Shown piece after piece: positions 39,650-47,286 of a stretch of DNA of 64,000 nt. The position numbers and the translations under genes were made by a program. Source of the DNA: a virus; IMG/VR virus record IMGVR_UViG_3300046461_000123, positions 1 through 64,000 of that record. One strand, 5' to 3'. Numbering within the stretch: position 1 is the first letter of the stretch; each line of letters starts with the position of its first letter. The notes under the pieces were generated by a model, which saw only the letters and a program-made list of their open reading frames with translations, was not told where the DNA came from and ran no database searches.

Positions 39650-41209
39650 TCAGGCAGCCAGCACCTCATCGAACATGCCCGAGAGTAGTTCACTCTCCGA
39701 TACACGTCCGGCAAGGCGTTGAAAAGCCAACCGTTCAGCCGGGCTGTTCTGGATGTGCGTCACCGTCACCTTGTCCGCCGTCTGTCCCTTGCGATCAGCG
39801 CGAGCGATGCCCTGAATGTACTGCTCCACGCTGTTCACCGGGCCGTAGAAGATCACCGCATCGGCGCGCGTCAGCGTCAGCCCGTGTGCCGTGGCCTTCG
39901 GCTGCATCACCAGTCCGTCCAGCTCGTCGGTGTGCTGGAAGCGATTGATGATGTCGCCGCGCTTGGACATGGGCACATGGCCGTCGATGGTTTCAACGCG
40001 GAAGCCGTGCTTGTTCAGGAACTCGTGCAGGCGCACGATCGACGCCGTGAAAGTGGTGAAGATGATGAACTTGTTGCTCGTCTCCTGCACAACTTCCAGC
40101 AGCACGTTCAGGCGCGGCGCAGCGTCGAACTCGATGACATCGCCATCGTCAGTGCGGCAGGAACCGGCGCTGATCTGCAGCAGCTTGCCGACCATGACGC
40201 CCTTGTTGACGGCACTGATGCGCTCGCCCGCAGCCATTGCCAGCATCTGCTCCTTGATGAGCTTGTAGTACTTGTGCTGCTGCGCTGTCATGGGCACGTC
40301 GCGCGTCTGCACGACAACAGGCGGCAGGTCCAGGCACTGCGCTTTCGAGAAACGGATCGCAGGCTGCAGCGCAGCGAACACGATGGTTTTCGCATCGGGT
40401 CGCGGCACCCACTTGAACGTGCTGACCTTGAGCATCACCTTGTCGCGCCACGCGCTCTTGTAGAGCGGCACGCTGGCAGGGTTCACCAGCTTGGCCAGCC
40501 CGTAGGCGTGCTCGGGAGATTGCGCGGCCGGCGTGCCCGTCATCAACCACAGCAGCGTGTTGGGCGTGAGCAGCGAGTTCAACGCCTTCCACCGCCGTGT
40601 CGATGAGTTGCCGTAGTTCGTCGCTTCGTCAACGATGATCAGGTCGAAGCGCTTGTCGCTGCGCACGGCGTGGCCGATGATCTCCAAGCCGTCGTAGTTC
40701 ACGATGACGAACTCGTAATCCTGCTTCACCGCTTCGACACGGCGCTTGGGATCGGAGTGATGCGCCACCACTGCGCTACGGTGGATGACGCTCTGGTTGA
40801 TGTCCGCTATCCACGCGGCTTCCATGATCGACTTGGGGCACACGACGAGCACGCGCCGCACGCGCCCGATCGACATCAGGTAGTCGGCAGCCCACAGTGC
40901 GCTGAGCGTCTTGCCCGTACCGGCATCGTTGAGGATGAAGCAGCGTCGGTTGATCGTGCTGAAGTCCGCCGTCTCGCGCTGGTGCGCCATTGGCTTGTAG
41001 CGCCCTGGCCAGCTGTACTTCTTGCGGATCGGCGAGGGCGCGTTGGTGATGCCGAGATTGCGCAGGACGCGCACCTCGTCCAGACCCCACTTGACGTACA
41101 CGTTGAAGCCGCCGCCAGGGATGGGCGTGATGTGCTTGTGAGGCAGGACGGCGAACTTGTCGGCGTTGCGCACCCGCAGGTGCAGCGCCTTGTTGTCTAC
41201 GATTTCCAT
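39650..41209 (-). CDS. SNF2-like superfamily II helicase
   Basis: 519 residues. Walker A NDAGTGKT (94-101), DEAT box (194-197), the motif III region WLMTGTPAAQSPEHAYGLAK, and the C-terminal motif VI QGIARADRKGQTADKV identify a SNF2/Swi2-type ATPase. Short phage versions like this work in replication, repair or recombination by moving on duplex DNA. The N-terminal 70 residues are a small accessory region. It lies between the polymerase and ssDNA-binding genes on the same strand. Confidence 0.88.
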   Translation of the reverse strand: MEIVDNKALHLRVRNADKFAVLPHKHITPIPGGGFNVYVKWGLDEVRVLRNLGITNAPSPIRKKYSWPGRYKPMAHQRETADFSTINRRCFILNDAGTGKTLSALWAADYLMSIGRVRRVLVVCPKSIMEAAWIADINQSVIHRSAVVAHHSDPKRRVEAVKQDYEFVIVNYDGLEIIGHAVRSDKRFDLIIVDEATNYGNSSTRRWKALNSLLTPNTLLWLMTGTPAAQSPEHAYGLAKLVNPASVPLYKSAWRDKVMLKVSTFKWVPRPDAKTIVFAALQPAIRFSKAQCLDLPPVVVQTRDVPMTAQQHKYYKLIKEQMLAMAAGERISAVNKGVMVGKLLQISAGSCRTDDGDVIEFDAAPRLNVLLEVVQETSNKFIIFTTFTASIVRLHEFLNKHGFRVETIDGHVPMSKRGDIINRFQHTDELDGLVMQPKATAHGLTLTRADAVIFYGPVNSVEQYIQGIARADRKGQTADKVTVTHIQNSPAERLAFQRLAGRVSESELLSGMFDEVLAA

Positions 41210-41210
41210 G

Positions 41211-41654
41211 TCAGGAATCCCGTGTTGTTATGTCGAATGCGTTGATGCGCTCACCCAGGACGCGGCTGTAGTCCATCATGATCGCTGCCTGTTCGCGCAA
41301 GCGGTCTTGCTCGGCTGCATAGACGCCGTTGAAACCGGGGGATGCGATGAACGTGAGCAGCTTCAGTCGTCGCGTGTCCACCTCAACCAGCTCAGCTACA
41401 ACGCGTTGCTGGTACGGTTGCAGGTGGACCACATCGCCGATGTCGATGTAGGCTGCCTCGAACACATCCTTGGGCGACCACGAGATGTAGCCGCTGTGGC
41501 GCGCGTCGTTCGGCGCACCACCATCGGTGTACTCCACAAGGTAGCCGGCGTCGTTGGTTTCCGCGGCGATCGTAGGCCAGCCCCGGTATTCGTTGTACGC
41601 AGCACGGCTCAATGGCTTCGCTTTGACGAGCTTGGTTCCGGTGTAGGTTTTCAT
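41211..41654 (-). CDS. Two-part phage protein with crAss001_48-like C-terminus
   Basis: 147 residues. The first 70 (MKTYTGTKLVKAKPLSRAAY, then GYISWSPKDVFEAAY) match a small module found in many tailed phages. The last 75, starting LQPYQQRVVAELVEVDTRRL and ending YSRVLGERINAF, resemble the helical hairpin called crAss001_48-related. Both halves often lie next to Acb2-like genes, as here. Function unknown; a counter-defence role is guessed from the neighbour. Confidence 0.65.
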   Translation of the reverse strand: MKTYTGTKLVKAKPLSRAAYNEYRGWPTIAAETNDAGYLVEYTDGGAPNDARHSGYISWSPKDVFEAAYIDIGDVVHLQPYQQRVVAELVEVDTRRLKLLTFIASPGFNGVYAAEQDRLREQAAIMMDYSRVLGERINAFDITTRDS

Positions 41655-41974
41655 TGCTGTTTCTCAAGTGGTGGGGTTGCCGCATCACCAAACGCGACTA
41701 CCATCAGGTTATGACCCTGCTGCTGCTGCTGCAGCTGCTGCTGCTGCTGCTGCTGGGCCACCTTGTAGGCGACGAAAGTCCACTTCAGCTCCAGCATGAT
41801 GTGCTCGTACGGAGCGTACGCGTAGGTCTTGCAGCAGTACGGGTAGTTGGTGAGCTTCACGCTGAGCTCGTCTCGCAGCGCAACCATATCGACACCGCCG
41901 AGTGTCTTTTGCCACGCACGATAGTCTGCCAACATCTGCGGGAAGAACGCATCGGTTTCTGAGTAGTGGTTCAT
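41651..41974 (-). CDS. Small protein with polyglutamine run
   Basis: 107 residues with an ATGA overlap with the next gene. The N-terminal part (FFPQMLADYRAWQKTLGGVD) and CCKTYAYAPYEHIMLELKWT look folded. Residues 74-86 are seven Gln, Leu, then five Gln, from a CAG-type repeat. The run lies between the core and a short tail, so length change would be tolerated. There is no recognised domain. Confidence 0.6.
   Translation of the reverse strand: MNHYSETDAFFPQMLADYRAWQKTLGGVDMVALRDELSVKLTNYPYCCKTYAYAPYEHIMLELKWTFVAYKVAQQQQQQQLQQQQQGHNLMVVAFGDAATPPLEKQQ
41717..41755. repeat. CTG/CAG trinucleotide repeat in a coding region
   Basis: Thirteen triplets: five CTG, one CAG, seven CTG on the plus strand. 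They encode the polyglutamine run of the leftward gene at 41651-41974. Such a repeat can change length by slippage while keeping the frame. Confidence 0.85.
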
Positions 41975-41983
41975 CGCTGCTCC

Positions 41984-42274
41984 TCAGAACGTCGTGGGTT
42001 GCGCGATGCCGCGGATCACGGCCATGAATCCTTGCTGCAGTTGCGTGGCGCCGATGCTGACCCAGCGCTGGTCGAGCGGATGCGGGAAGTTACCGGTGTC
42101 TGGCCTGTTGGCGTCGGGGTGCATCCGCAGCTTCTCGATGTACGCGCCGCAGGCTTCGGCCAGCGCCTTGCCCTCGTTCATCAGTGCAACTTCTGCCTCA
42201 CTGAGCTGGCGATAGCCGGTGATCTTGGGCTGCAGGAAGTGTGTCTCCTGCGTGTCGTTCTGACTGTTAGTCAT
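41984..42274 (-). CDS. Acb2/Tad1-type cyclic-nucleotide sponge (anti-CBASS) candidate
   Basis: 96 residues with AAGGAA before the ATG. ITGYRQLSEAEVALMNEGKA, then QRWVSIGATQLQQG, and the end RGIAQPTTF, follow the pattern of the Acb2 family as I know it: a two-helix hairpin with a conserved RW--IG---LQ-G and a terminal A-P-TF. Acb2 proteins form hexamers that bind cyclic di- and trinucleotides and block CBASS immunity. The match is by memory of family features, so the activity is inferred. Confidence 0.75.
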   Translation of the reverse strand: MTNSQNDTQETHFLQPKITGYRQLSEAEVALMNEGKALAEACGAYIEKLRMHPDANRPDTGNFPHPLDQRWVSIGATQLQQGFMAVIRGIAQPTTF

Positions 42275-42383
42275 TGCTGTTCCTTTGTGTAGGTCACGGT
42301 GTTACGATTTCCGATGGGGCTTCTGGGCCTCACTCGGGCGCTGCGTACCGTTCTAACGCAGTATCAAATCAGGAGTCTCTTTC

Positions 42384-42950
42384 ATGACACCTTTCAAGGC
42401 TTGGATCATTCCCGTGGAGGATGGGGCAACCCCACCGCCACCACTCGGCATCTGGGGTCCTGGCGATCCGCGCCCTACGAACCCAATCGCTGGCTGGAAT
42501 CCCGGTACGGGCACATTCCCGCAACCGCAGCCGCCACTCGGCTTCTGGGGTCCGAATGACCCCCGTCCGTCGAACCCCATCGCTGAACCCCCGTGGGGCT
42601 GGGGTCGCCCCGAGCCCCGTCCTCCGCATATCTGGGGTCCGAATGACCCGCGTCCATCGAACCCCATCGCGGAACCCCCGTGGGGCTGGGGCCGTCCGAA
42701 TCCGCCTCCGGGTTGGGTTCCGCCCGGAGTGCCGGTAGAGCCTGCGCATCCAATTGTGCTGCCGCCAATGCCGCCGGGTGCTCCTGCGGGTACTGGGGTA
42801 GTTATTCCGCTGCCGCCCTCAACGCCGCCGGTAGAACCGCCGGCTGGTGTGCCCGCCGGCTCGAGCCGCGCAGTTGTGTGGTTCGGTCCGGGCACGCTGC
42901 CGACCGTTGCGTGGATTCCGCCCTACGCGGCGACAAACCCGACGCCATAA
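42384..42950 (+). CDS. Proline/tryptophan-rich repeat protein on the opposite strand
   Basis: 188 residues with AGGAG before the ATG. Residues 20-110 hold three copies of a repeat built on GxWGPxDPRPxNPIA, two of them followed by EPPWGWGRP. The rest is Pro/Val/Gly-rich. It is probably extended or disordered. This gene alone reads rightward inside the leftward early region. It has its own 110-base upstream gap and a strong terminator after it, so it looks like an independent cassette. Function unknown. Confidence 0.65.
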   Translation: MTPFKAWIIPVEDGATPPPPLGIWGPGDPRPTNPIAGWNPGTGTFPQPQPPLGFWGPNDPRPSNPIAEPPWGWGRPEPRPPHIWGPNDPRPSNPIAEPPWGWGRPNPPPGWVPPGVPVEPAHPIVLPPMPPGAPAGTGVVIPLPPSTPPVEPPAGVPAGSSRAVVWFGPGTLPTVAWIPPYAATNPTP

Positions 42951-42961
42951 GCAAAATGGCA

Positions 42962-42995
42962 AGGCCGGCAGCGCCAGTGATGACGCTGCCGGCCT
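42962..42995. terminator. Bidirectional terminator between convergent genes
   Basis: AGGCCGGCAGCG (42962-42973) pairs with CGCTGCCGGCCT (42984-42995) across a 10-base loop. It lies 12 bases after the proline-rich gene and 9 bases after the first PEP-CTERM gene, which read toward each other. Confidence 0.75.
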
Positions 42996-43004
42996 AATGA
43001 CACC

Positions 43005-43820
43005 TCAAACGCGCTTGTAGCGCAGCGCGCCCAGCGCAACCAGCGCAAGACCTACCAGTGCCAGCGATCCGGGCTCGGGCACATTGGTCGTGCCGGGGCC
43101 GTTGCCGGCCAGATACGCCCACTCCTCGTAACCGTCAGCGGTGGTCGCCGACCCGCCGGCCCCGCCATAGGTCACGCCGAAGATGATCCGGCTGTCGAGC
43201 GCCACGTTGGCGAAGTCCATGACCGGGATCAGCATGGACAAGTCATAGCCCAGGCCGCTGCCATTGAACAGCGTACCGTCCATCACGATGTCGTTGCCCG
43301 GACCCATCGCATAGATCAGCGATGAGAACAGGTTGTCGATGTCGCTGAACTGCGTGACGTTGGCGTTGGTGAGCAGCTGCAGCGCGGCCGACTTGGCATC
43401 CCAGATGCGGATGGTGTCGATCGAGATCTGCTTGTCCTGCGCGCTGCTCGGCTCGTTGGTGTCGAGGAAGAACTGGTAGTACTGCACGCCACCAATGGTC
43501 CGGACGCCTAGCTGGTTCTGGGTGAACGTCGTGGTGAACGTGTTGACGTTATCGCGCTTGTCCTGCAGCGGCAACGTGTTCACGATCGGCGAGTCGGTCG
43601 TCACTCCGCCCTCGGTCCCGTTCTGCTGCGAAGTCAGGAAGGGGTTGATCGTCCCCGATCCGATGTTCGACAGGTTCGTCGGGTTCGAGTAGATCACCGT
43701 GCCCCCGCTGGTGTCGGTCGCGAACGAGCAGGTGCCATCCTTCGCGAACAGCGTGCAGACACCTGCCTGTGCAACGCCCATGACAGCCAACAAGGCTGCC
43801 GCCAATAGCGATTTCTTCAT
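43005..43820 (-). CDS. PEP-CTERM protein 1 (exported, exosortase substrate type)
   Basis: 271 residues with AGGAG before the ATG. The signal peptide MKKSLLAAALLAVMGVAQA is followed by a beta-rich body with Cys22 and Cys31. The end is a textbook PEP-CTERM signal: VPEPGSLALVGLALVALGAL, then RYKRV. Proteins with this tail are sorted by host exosortases and are linked to exopolysaccharide or surface layers. The signal peptide is nearly identical to that of the neighbour. Such cargo is unexpected in a phage; it may alter the host envelope during or before infection. Confidence 0.85.
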   Translation of the reverse strand: MKKSLLAAALLAVMGVAQAGVCTLFAKDGTCSFATDTSGGTVIYSNPTNLSNIGSGTINPFLTSQQNGTEGGVTTDSPIVNTLPLQDKRDNVNTFTTTFTQNQLGVRTIGGVQYYQFFLDTNEPSSAQDKQISIDTIRIWDAKSAALQLLTNANVTQFSDIDNLFSSLIYAMGPGNDIVMDGTLFNGSGLGYDLSMLIPVMDFANVALDSRIIFGVTYGGAGGSATTADGYEEWAYLAGNGPGTTNVPEPGSLALVGLALVALGALRYKRV

Positions 43821-43847
43821 TTGTTTCTCCTGAGAAGTTGAGAAGTA

Positions 43848-44462
43848 CTACGCCGATGCGTTCTGCTTCAGCTTGTACGCCCCGAGTACCAGCAGACCGA
43901 TGCTCATGAACGCCAATGAGCTTGGTTCGGGAATCGGCGACACGGGGGATACCTGCAGGTTGCCCACATACGATGCCGGCTGACCTGCTACCAAGTCAGA
44001 GATCGTGCCAGTCACATCGAAGGCGTATGTACCAGCGCCCAATGCGATGCCCTCGCTCACCACAGCAAAGCCCGGCGCCGTGGTTCCATCAGTAATCAAG
44101 GAACCAAGCGTCACTCCTGCACAAGCTCCCCCCGCAGAGCCTGAATTCGGATTGCACGTCGAACTCACGACGTTGTATACCTTCACGTCGAAGTTGCTGA
44201 TGTTCTCCGTTGGCAGGAAGATCATATCGAGAGACGCCAACCCGAGCGTGTTGGTGCTGAACACCCACAGGTTGTTGAAGTTACCGTTCTGCCCCGCCGA
44301 GGCGCTGCTGAACGTGCTGTTGTCGAAAGTCGCCGGGGCGTGTACCCCGAGGTTGGTTGCAACCGCTGCGCTAATGTAATTGCAGCTATCGCAAACAACC
44401 ACCGCTTGTGCCTGGGCCATGACACCAAGCAAGGCAGCTACCGCTAGCAGAGATTTCTTCAT
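43848..44462 (-). CDS. PEP-CTERM protein 2 (exported, exosortase substrate type)
   Basis: 204 residues with GGAG before the ATG. The signal peptide is MKKSLLAVAALLGVMAQAQA. The body is Gly/Ser/Asn/Val-rich with Cys pairs (VVCDSC and CNPNSGSAGGAC). The motif TYAFDVTGTISDLVAG and the beta pattern recall the small PEP-CTERM proteins of betaproteobacteria. The tail is IPEPSSLAFMSIGLLVLGAY, then KLKQ. It shares its first residues and its layout with PEP-CTERM protein 1, 27 bases downstream, so the two form a small operon. A 123-base gap upstream may hold their promoter, but I see no clear one. Confidence 0.85.
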   Translation of the reverse strand: MKKSLLAVAALLGVMAQAQAVVVCDSCNYISAAVATNLGVHAPATFDNSTFSSASAGQNGNFNNLWVFSTNTLGLASLDMIFLPTENISNFDVKVYNVVSSTCNPNSGSAGGACAGVTLGSLITDGTTAPGFAVVSEGIALGAGTYAFDVTGTISDLVAGQPASYVGNLQVSPVSPIPEPSSLAFMSIGLLVLGAYKLKQNASA

Positions 44463-44585
44463 TCATACACTCCAGGGAAAATACGGGGAAAGCCCCCGCT
44501 GGCTTGATAAAGCAATGTGCACGCCACTTATAGAAATCAATGAGTTAGCGCAACGCGGACTGCGCTGCGTAAAGAAAGCCGACAG

Positions 44586-44855
44586 CTACTTATCGGGAAC
44601 CGTGTAGCCCTTCATGCCCTTGCGCCACGCGCGGTTCCTGCCGGGCGCTTGCACCGACGTGTTGCCGGGAGTGTTGCCACCGCCATTGTCCAGCGCGGTC
44701 TTGTGTGCAACGTCTTTGCCGTCGCCGATGGGCGAGGCGCCGGACTTGATCGCAGCGCGCTGCGCAGCCTTGCGCTTCGTCTGCACGGCCACCTGCTTGG
44801 GTGTGTTGTTGTATACCTTCTGGTAAGCGAGCTTGGCAGGCGTTGACTTGGGCAT
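44586..44855 (-). CDS. Small basic protein with HNH-like signature remnants
   Basis: 89 residues, with AAGGAGA before the ATG. The N-terminal half is Lys/Gln-rich (KQVAVQTKRKAAQRAAIKSG). The C-terminal half, GKDVAHKTALDNGGGNTPGN, then NRAW, recalls the DVxHx...GG...N layout of HNH-type folds, with His in the usual place but other catalytic residues unclear. Similar small proteins are frequent in phages. It could bind DNA; the enzymatic role is unproven. Confidence 0.6.
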   Translation of the reverse strand: MPKSTPAKLAYQKVYNNTPKQVAVQTKRKAAQRAAIKSGASPIGDGKDVAHKTALDNGGGNTPGNTSVQAPGRNRAWRKGMKGYTVPDK

Positions 44856-44866
44856 GGGTGTCTCCT

Positions 44867-45130
44867 TCAGTCTATCTTCGCAGGTGCTGTGATGCTCGAC
44901 GCAGTTTCTTTGCGCAACGCGCCGCGCGACGTGGGGGGCAGCGGATCGATGCTGTAGCCACCCTCGGTGCCGACGAACTCTCGCGCGGCCACAAGCTCCT
45001 GGGTGCACGCAATGCAGCGGTAGCGATTCGAGATGGATAGGTAGTCCCACCCGCTCGCCTCGATGTCGTCAGCCAGCCACTTGCGCCCGCAGCCCACAGC
45101 GCAACCGATGGTGGGTTGGGCATCAGCCAT
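44867..45130 (-). CDS. Small zinc-ribbon-like protein
   Basis: 87 residues from the ATG at 45130, overlapping the next gene's stop. Cys residues in CAVGCGRKW and YRCIACTQE give two CxxxC/CxxC pairs about 25 residues apart, suggesting zinc binding. The tail is Ser/Thr/Ala-rich. It lies directly after the Cas4-like nuclease gene, as if part of the same unit. Function unknown. Confidence 0.6.
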   Translation of the reverse strand: MADAQPTIGCAVGCGRKWLADDIEASGWDYLSISNRYRCIACTQELVAAREFVGTEGGYSIDPLPPTSRGALRKETASSITAPAKID

Positions 45131-45789
45131 CACCGCACTCCATGAAATTCGCAGGTGCTCACTGGGCAGTACTTCTTGCACAGGCCCGACTGTTTCGGTG
45201 GCCACTGGCCGCTTGCGTAGGCTGCGTCGATGCCAGCCACGCGCTCGCGCCAGCGCCACCACAAGGGCTCGATCTGCGCCCGCGTGACGCGGTGCTTCGC
45301 CACCGTCCCTTTGAGGACGAAGAGTAGTCCGCCAGTGACGCTCTGGATAGTGGGGAAGTGCTGGAAGAGCATCAGCGCCATGAGCATCAACTGGTCCGTG
45401 TCCGGGTAGCGATCGTTGCCCGACTTGTAGTCGAAGCAGCGCGCCGTGGTCATGTCCGGCGCGACCACCACCAAGTCGGCGATGCCGCGCACCCAGTACT
45501 TCGGATCCTTGAAGTCGCAGGGCTCTAAGTTCTCGCGCAAGCCCATCTCCAGCTCGCAGTATTTGGTGCCCTCCATGTTCTTGATTGCTTCCATCACAGG
45601 TGTCAGGAACGCGAAGTCCGGGTCGAGCGGCTTGCCCTCCTTGATGAACTGCTCGGCTTGCTTGTGCAGGTTCGTTCCGTACAACGTCTGCACAGTGTCT
45701 TGCCGTGTGTAATTCTTCAGTACCTTGATCTCGTGGAAGCGGCGCTTGCACGTCTCGAAGTCCTTGACACCTGAGTACGACCACTTCAT
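45130..45789 (-). CDS. PD-(D/E)XK nuclease of Cas4/RecB type
   Basis: 219 residues, with GGAGAGAA before the ATG. It begins WSYSGVKDFETCKRRFHEIK, the usual start of RecB-family nucleases. The catalytic set is Asp105 (VRGIADLV), Asp120 and Lys122 (CFDYKSG). A conserved-type Cys set (Cys14 plus CKKYCPVSTC near the end) could hold a 4Fe-4S cluster as in Cas4 and AddB. It probably acts as a single-strand or 5'-3' exonuclease in phage recombination or DNA processing. Confidence 0.85.
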   Translation of the reverse strand: MKWSYSGVKDFETCKRRFHEIKVLKNYTRQDTVQTLYGTNLHKQAEQFIKEGKPLDPDFAFLTPVMEAIKNMEGTKYCELEMGLRENLEPCDFKDPKYWVRGIADLVVVAPDMTTARCFDYKSGNDRYPDTDQLMLMALMLFQHFPTIQSVTGGLLFVLKGTVAKHRVTRAQIEPLWWRWRERVAGIDAAYASGQWPPKQSGLCKKYCPVSTCEFHGVR

Positions 45790-46001
45790 TGCTTCTCTCC
45801 CAGTGCCGCAAAGCACGTAGCAGCCCTCAGTCGATTGGCTCGCGCCTGGGCATCGCCATCGGGCGTGCCCTTGGCGGCGTGCAGCTCGGCGTAATACTCG
45901 AAGGTCGCGATGGCCATGCGCAGTGCTGCTTGCGCTATGCCGAGCTGTACGTGTGCCTCGCATTGGCCGCAACCAGGGCAGCGGCAGTGTGCCTCGATCA
46001 T
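45786..46001 (-). CDS. Small Cys-rich N-terminal protein
   Basis: 71 residues; both ends overlap neighbours in 4-base stop/start overlaps. MIEAHCRCPGCGQCEAHVQL packs four Cys and two His into 18 residues, a likely zinc site, followed by a long helix (AQAALRMAIATFEYYAELHA). No known family; a small adaptor for the nuclease encoded next to it is possible. Confidence 0.6.
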   Translation of the reverse strand: MIEAHCRCPGCGQCEAHVQLGIAQAALRMAIATFEYYAELHAAKGTPDGDAQARANRLRAATCFAALGEKQ

Positions 46002-46435
46002 GGCATCCTCCGTAGCTGCAGCGTGTCTATCCCGTTACCGCAGTCGGACTGGAAGTGGCACGCCACTTCGATTGCCTTGTACGCGTCCCGGCCCAAGTAC
46101 ATCGCTGCTTCGGCGAAGTCGCGGCCCGCGCCCCACGCGCAACATCTGGCTTCGATCCACATCGGGTACGGACCGCGGCAGTAGTGACGGATGCCATCGG
46201 CGCCGATCACGATGAACGTGGCCTTGTCCTCCAGCGCAATCTTCGGGAACTTCTCTGGCTCGGCGCCGGCCTTGAACCACTCACGCACCTCAGCGCCGAT
46301 GTCCCAATCACCGCTGATGCCGAGGAGCATGTCCTTGTAAGGCCAGATTTTTGTGCAGGTGCGGGAGATGCCCCCGCCACTCACTGCGCGTTTGTCAGCG
46401 GCCAGCGTGGTGCCGTCCCAGGCGATGACAGTCAT
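45998..46435 (-). CDS. Ntn-hydrolase, proteasome/HslV-like phage protein
   Basis: 145 residues. The start MTVIAWDGTTLAADKRAVSG is the typical start of proteasome-beta and HslV folds: Thr2 would be the N-terminal nucleophile after Met removal, with Asp14 and Lys15 nearby. MLLGISGDWDIGAEVREWFK matches the next strand and helix. Phages carry such single-domain Ntn-hydrolases, whose substrates are unknown. It overlaps the MazG-like gene before it and the Cys-rich gene after it, so all are co-translated. Confidence 0.75.
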   Translation of the reverse strand: MTVIAWDGTTLAADKRAVSGGGISRTCTKIWPYKDMLLGISGDWDIGAEVREWFKAGAEPEKFPKIALEDKATFIVIGADGIRHYCRGPYPMWIEARCCAWGAGRDFAEAAMYLGRDAYKAIEVACHFQSDCGNGIDTLQLRRMP

Positions 46436-46797
46436 GATTGCACCTCCAGTCGATCAGGGAATCCGACGCGCTCTGATACCTCGTTGAACTTCGTCACCGC
46501 CGCTCGCCCAAGGTCCACCCCAAGCACTTCAGCGAGAAGATCTAGGTACGTGAGCACGTCAGCTAGTTCGTCGGCAATCTGTTTCTGCGTCGGCGAAAAC
46601 TTGTTCCCCGGCAGACCGTCGCGCTCTCGGTTGCGCATCTTGAGCAGCGATGCGAGTTCGCCGAGTTCTCCCGTCACGGCCACAAGCCAATCAGACGGAG
46701 ACCATGAATCGATCCCTGCCGGGTGCCACTTCACGCAGCGCGCCACATTGGCCGCTCTGAACGCATCGAACGTAAGCGCCGTTTTGGTGATCCTCAT
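46432..46797 (-). CDS. MazG-like nucleotide pyrophosphohydrolase
   Basis: 121 residues. Metal-binding residues lie in TGELGELASLLKM (Glu44, Glu47) and ADELADVLTYLDLLAE (Glu77, Asp80), the all-alpha MazG pattern. These enzymes break down (d)NTPs or alarmones, and phages use them to tune the nucleotide pool or host stress response. It overlaps the zincin gene upstream and the Ntn-hydrolase downstream. Confidence 0.82.
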   Translation of the reverse strand: MRITKTALTFDAFRAANVARCVKWHPAGIDSWSPSDWLVAVTGELGELASLLKMRNRERDGLPGNKFSPTQKQIADELADVLTYLDLLAEVLGVDLGRAAVTKFNEVSERVGFPDRLEVQS

Positions 46798-47120
46798 CCT
46801 TCGTTCCCCTCGAAACGCGCCGTGCGAACCAGCTCCTCCAGCAGCAGGCCGAACTGGGTGACGAAGCGTTCGTCGCGCGCCAGCTTGTGCTGCATCGTCA
46901 TCAGTACGGCATGGGTGGACTCATGCCAGAACGTCTTCTGCTGCTCGTGCGGCGTGCGCAGCCGGTTGCGCGCCGCGTCGTAGATGACGATGCGCTTGCT
47001 CGTCGGGTACGCGTGCCCGCCAAAGATCGGCGGCTTGCCTTTCGGTTCCCGCAGCACGTCCCACTTGCGGCGTCGCAAGCGGAACGATGAGGGGATCGGG
47101 TGGGTTTTCAGCTCTTTCAT
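46794..47120 (-). CDS. Small zincin-type protein (HExxH)
   Basis: 108 residues with AAAGGAG before the ATG. HESTH at 66-70, in the helix TFWHESTHAVLMTMQHKLAR, is a zinc metallopeptidase motif, and Glu residues in LLLEELV may be the third ligand. Small proteins like this occur in phages and resemble SprT or ImmA-type folds in size. The target is unknown. Confidence 0.7.
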   Translation of the reverse strand: MKELKTHPIPSSFRLRRRKWDVLREPKGKPPIFGGHAYPTSKRIVIYDAARNRLRTPHEQQKTFWHESTHAVLMTMQHKLARDERFVTQFGLLLEELVRTARFEGNEG

Positions 47121-47130
47121 TTCTACTCCT

Positions 47131-47265
47131 TTAGTGCTGCGTGTCGTCGAGGGTCACTTCCTCATCGTCCTGCTTGTGCAAGACATACCACGCACCGACG
47201 ACGATGCCGCAGTTGAAGACGCCCACGCACAGGGCGATGATGAGGAAGATGTCGCCGATGGTCAT
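47131..47265 (-). CDS. 44-residue single-span membrane protein
   Basis: ATG at 47265, TAA at 47131-47133. It begins MTIGDIFLIIALCVGVFNCG, then IVVGAWYVLHKQDDEEVTLD. One membrane span is followed by an acidic cytoplasmic tail. It lies between the zincin gene and a hypothetical gene in the leftward operon. No function can be assigned. Confidence 0.6.
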   Translation of the reverse strand: MTIGDIFLIIALCVGVFNCGIVVGAWYVLHKQDDEEVTLDDTQH

Positions 47266-47286
47266 TTGTTTAACTCCGCGTCAGGG

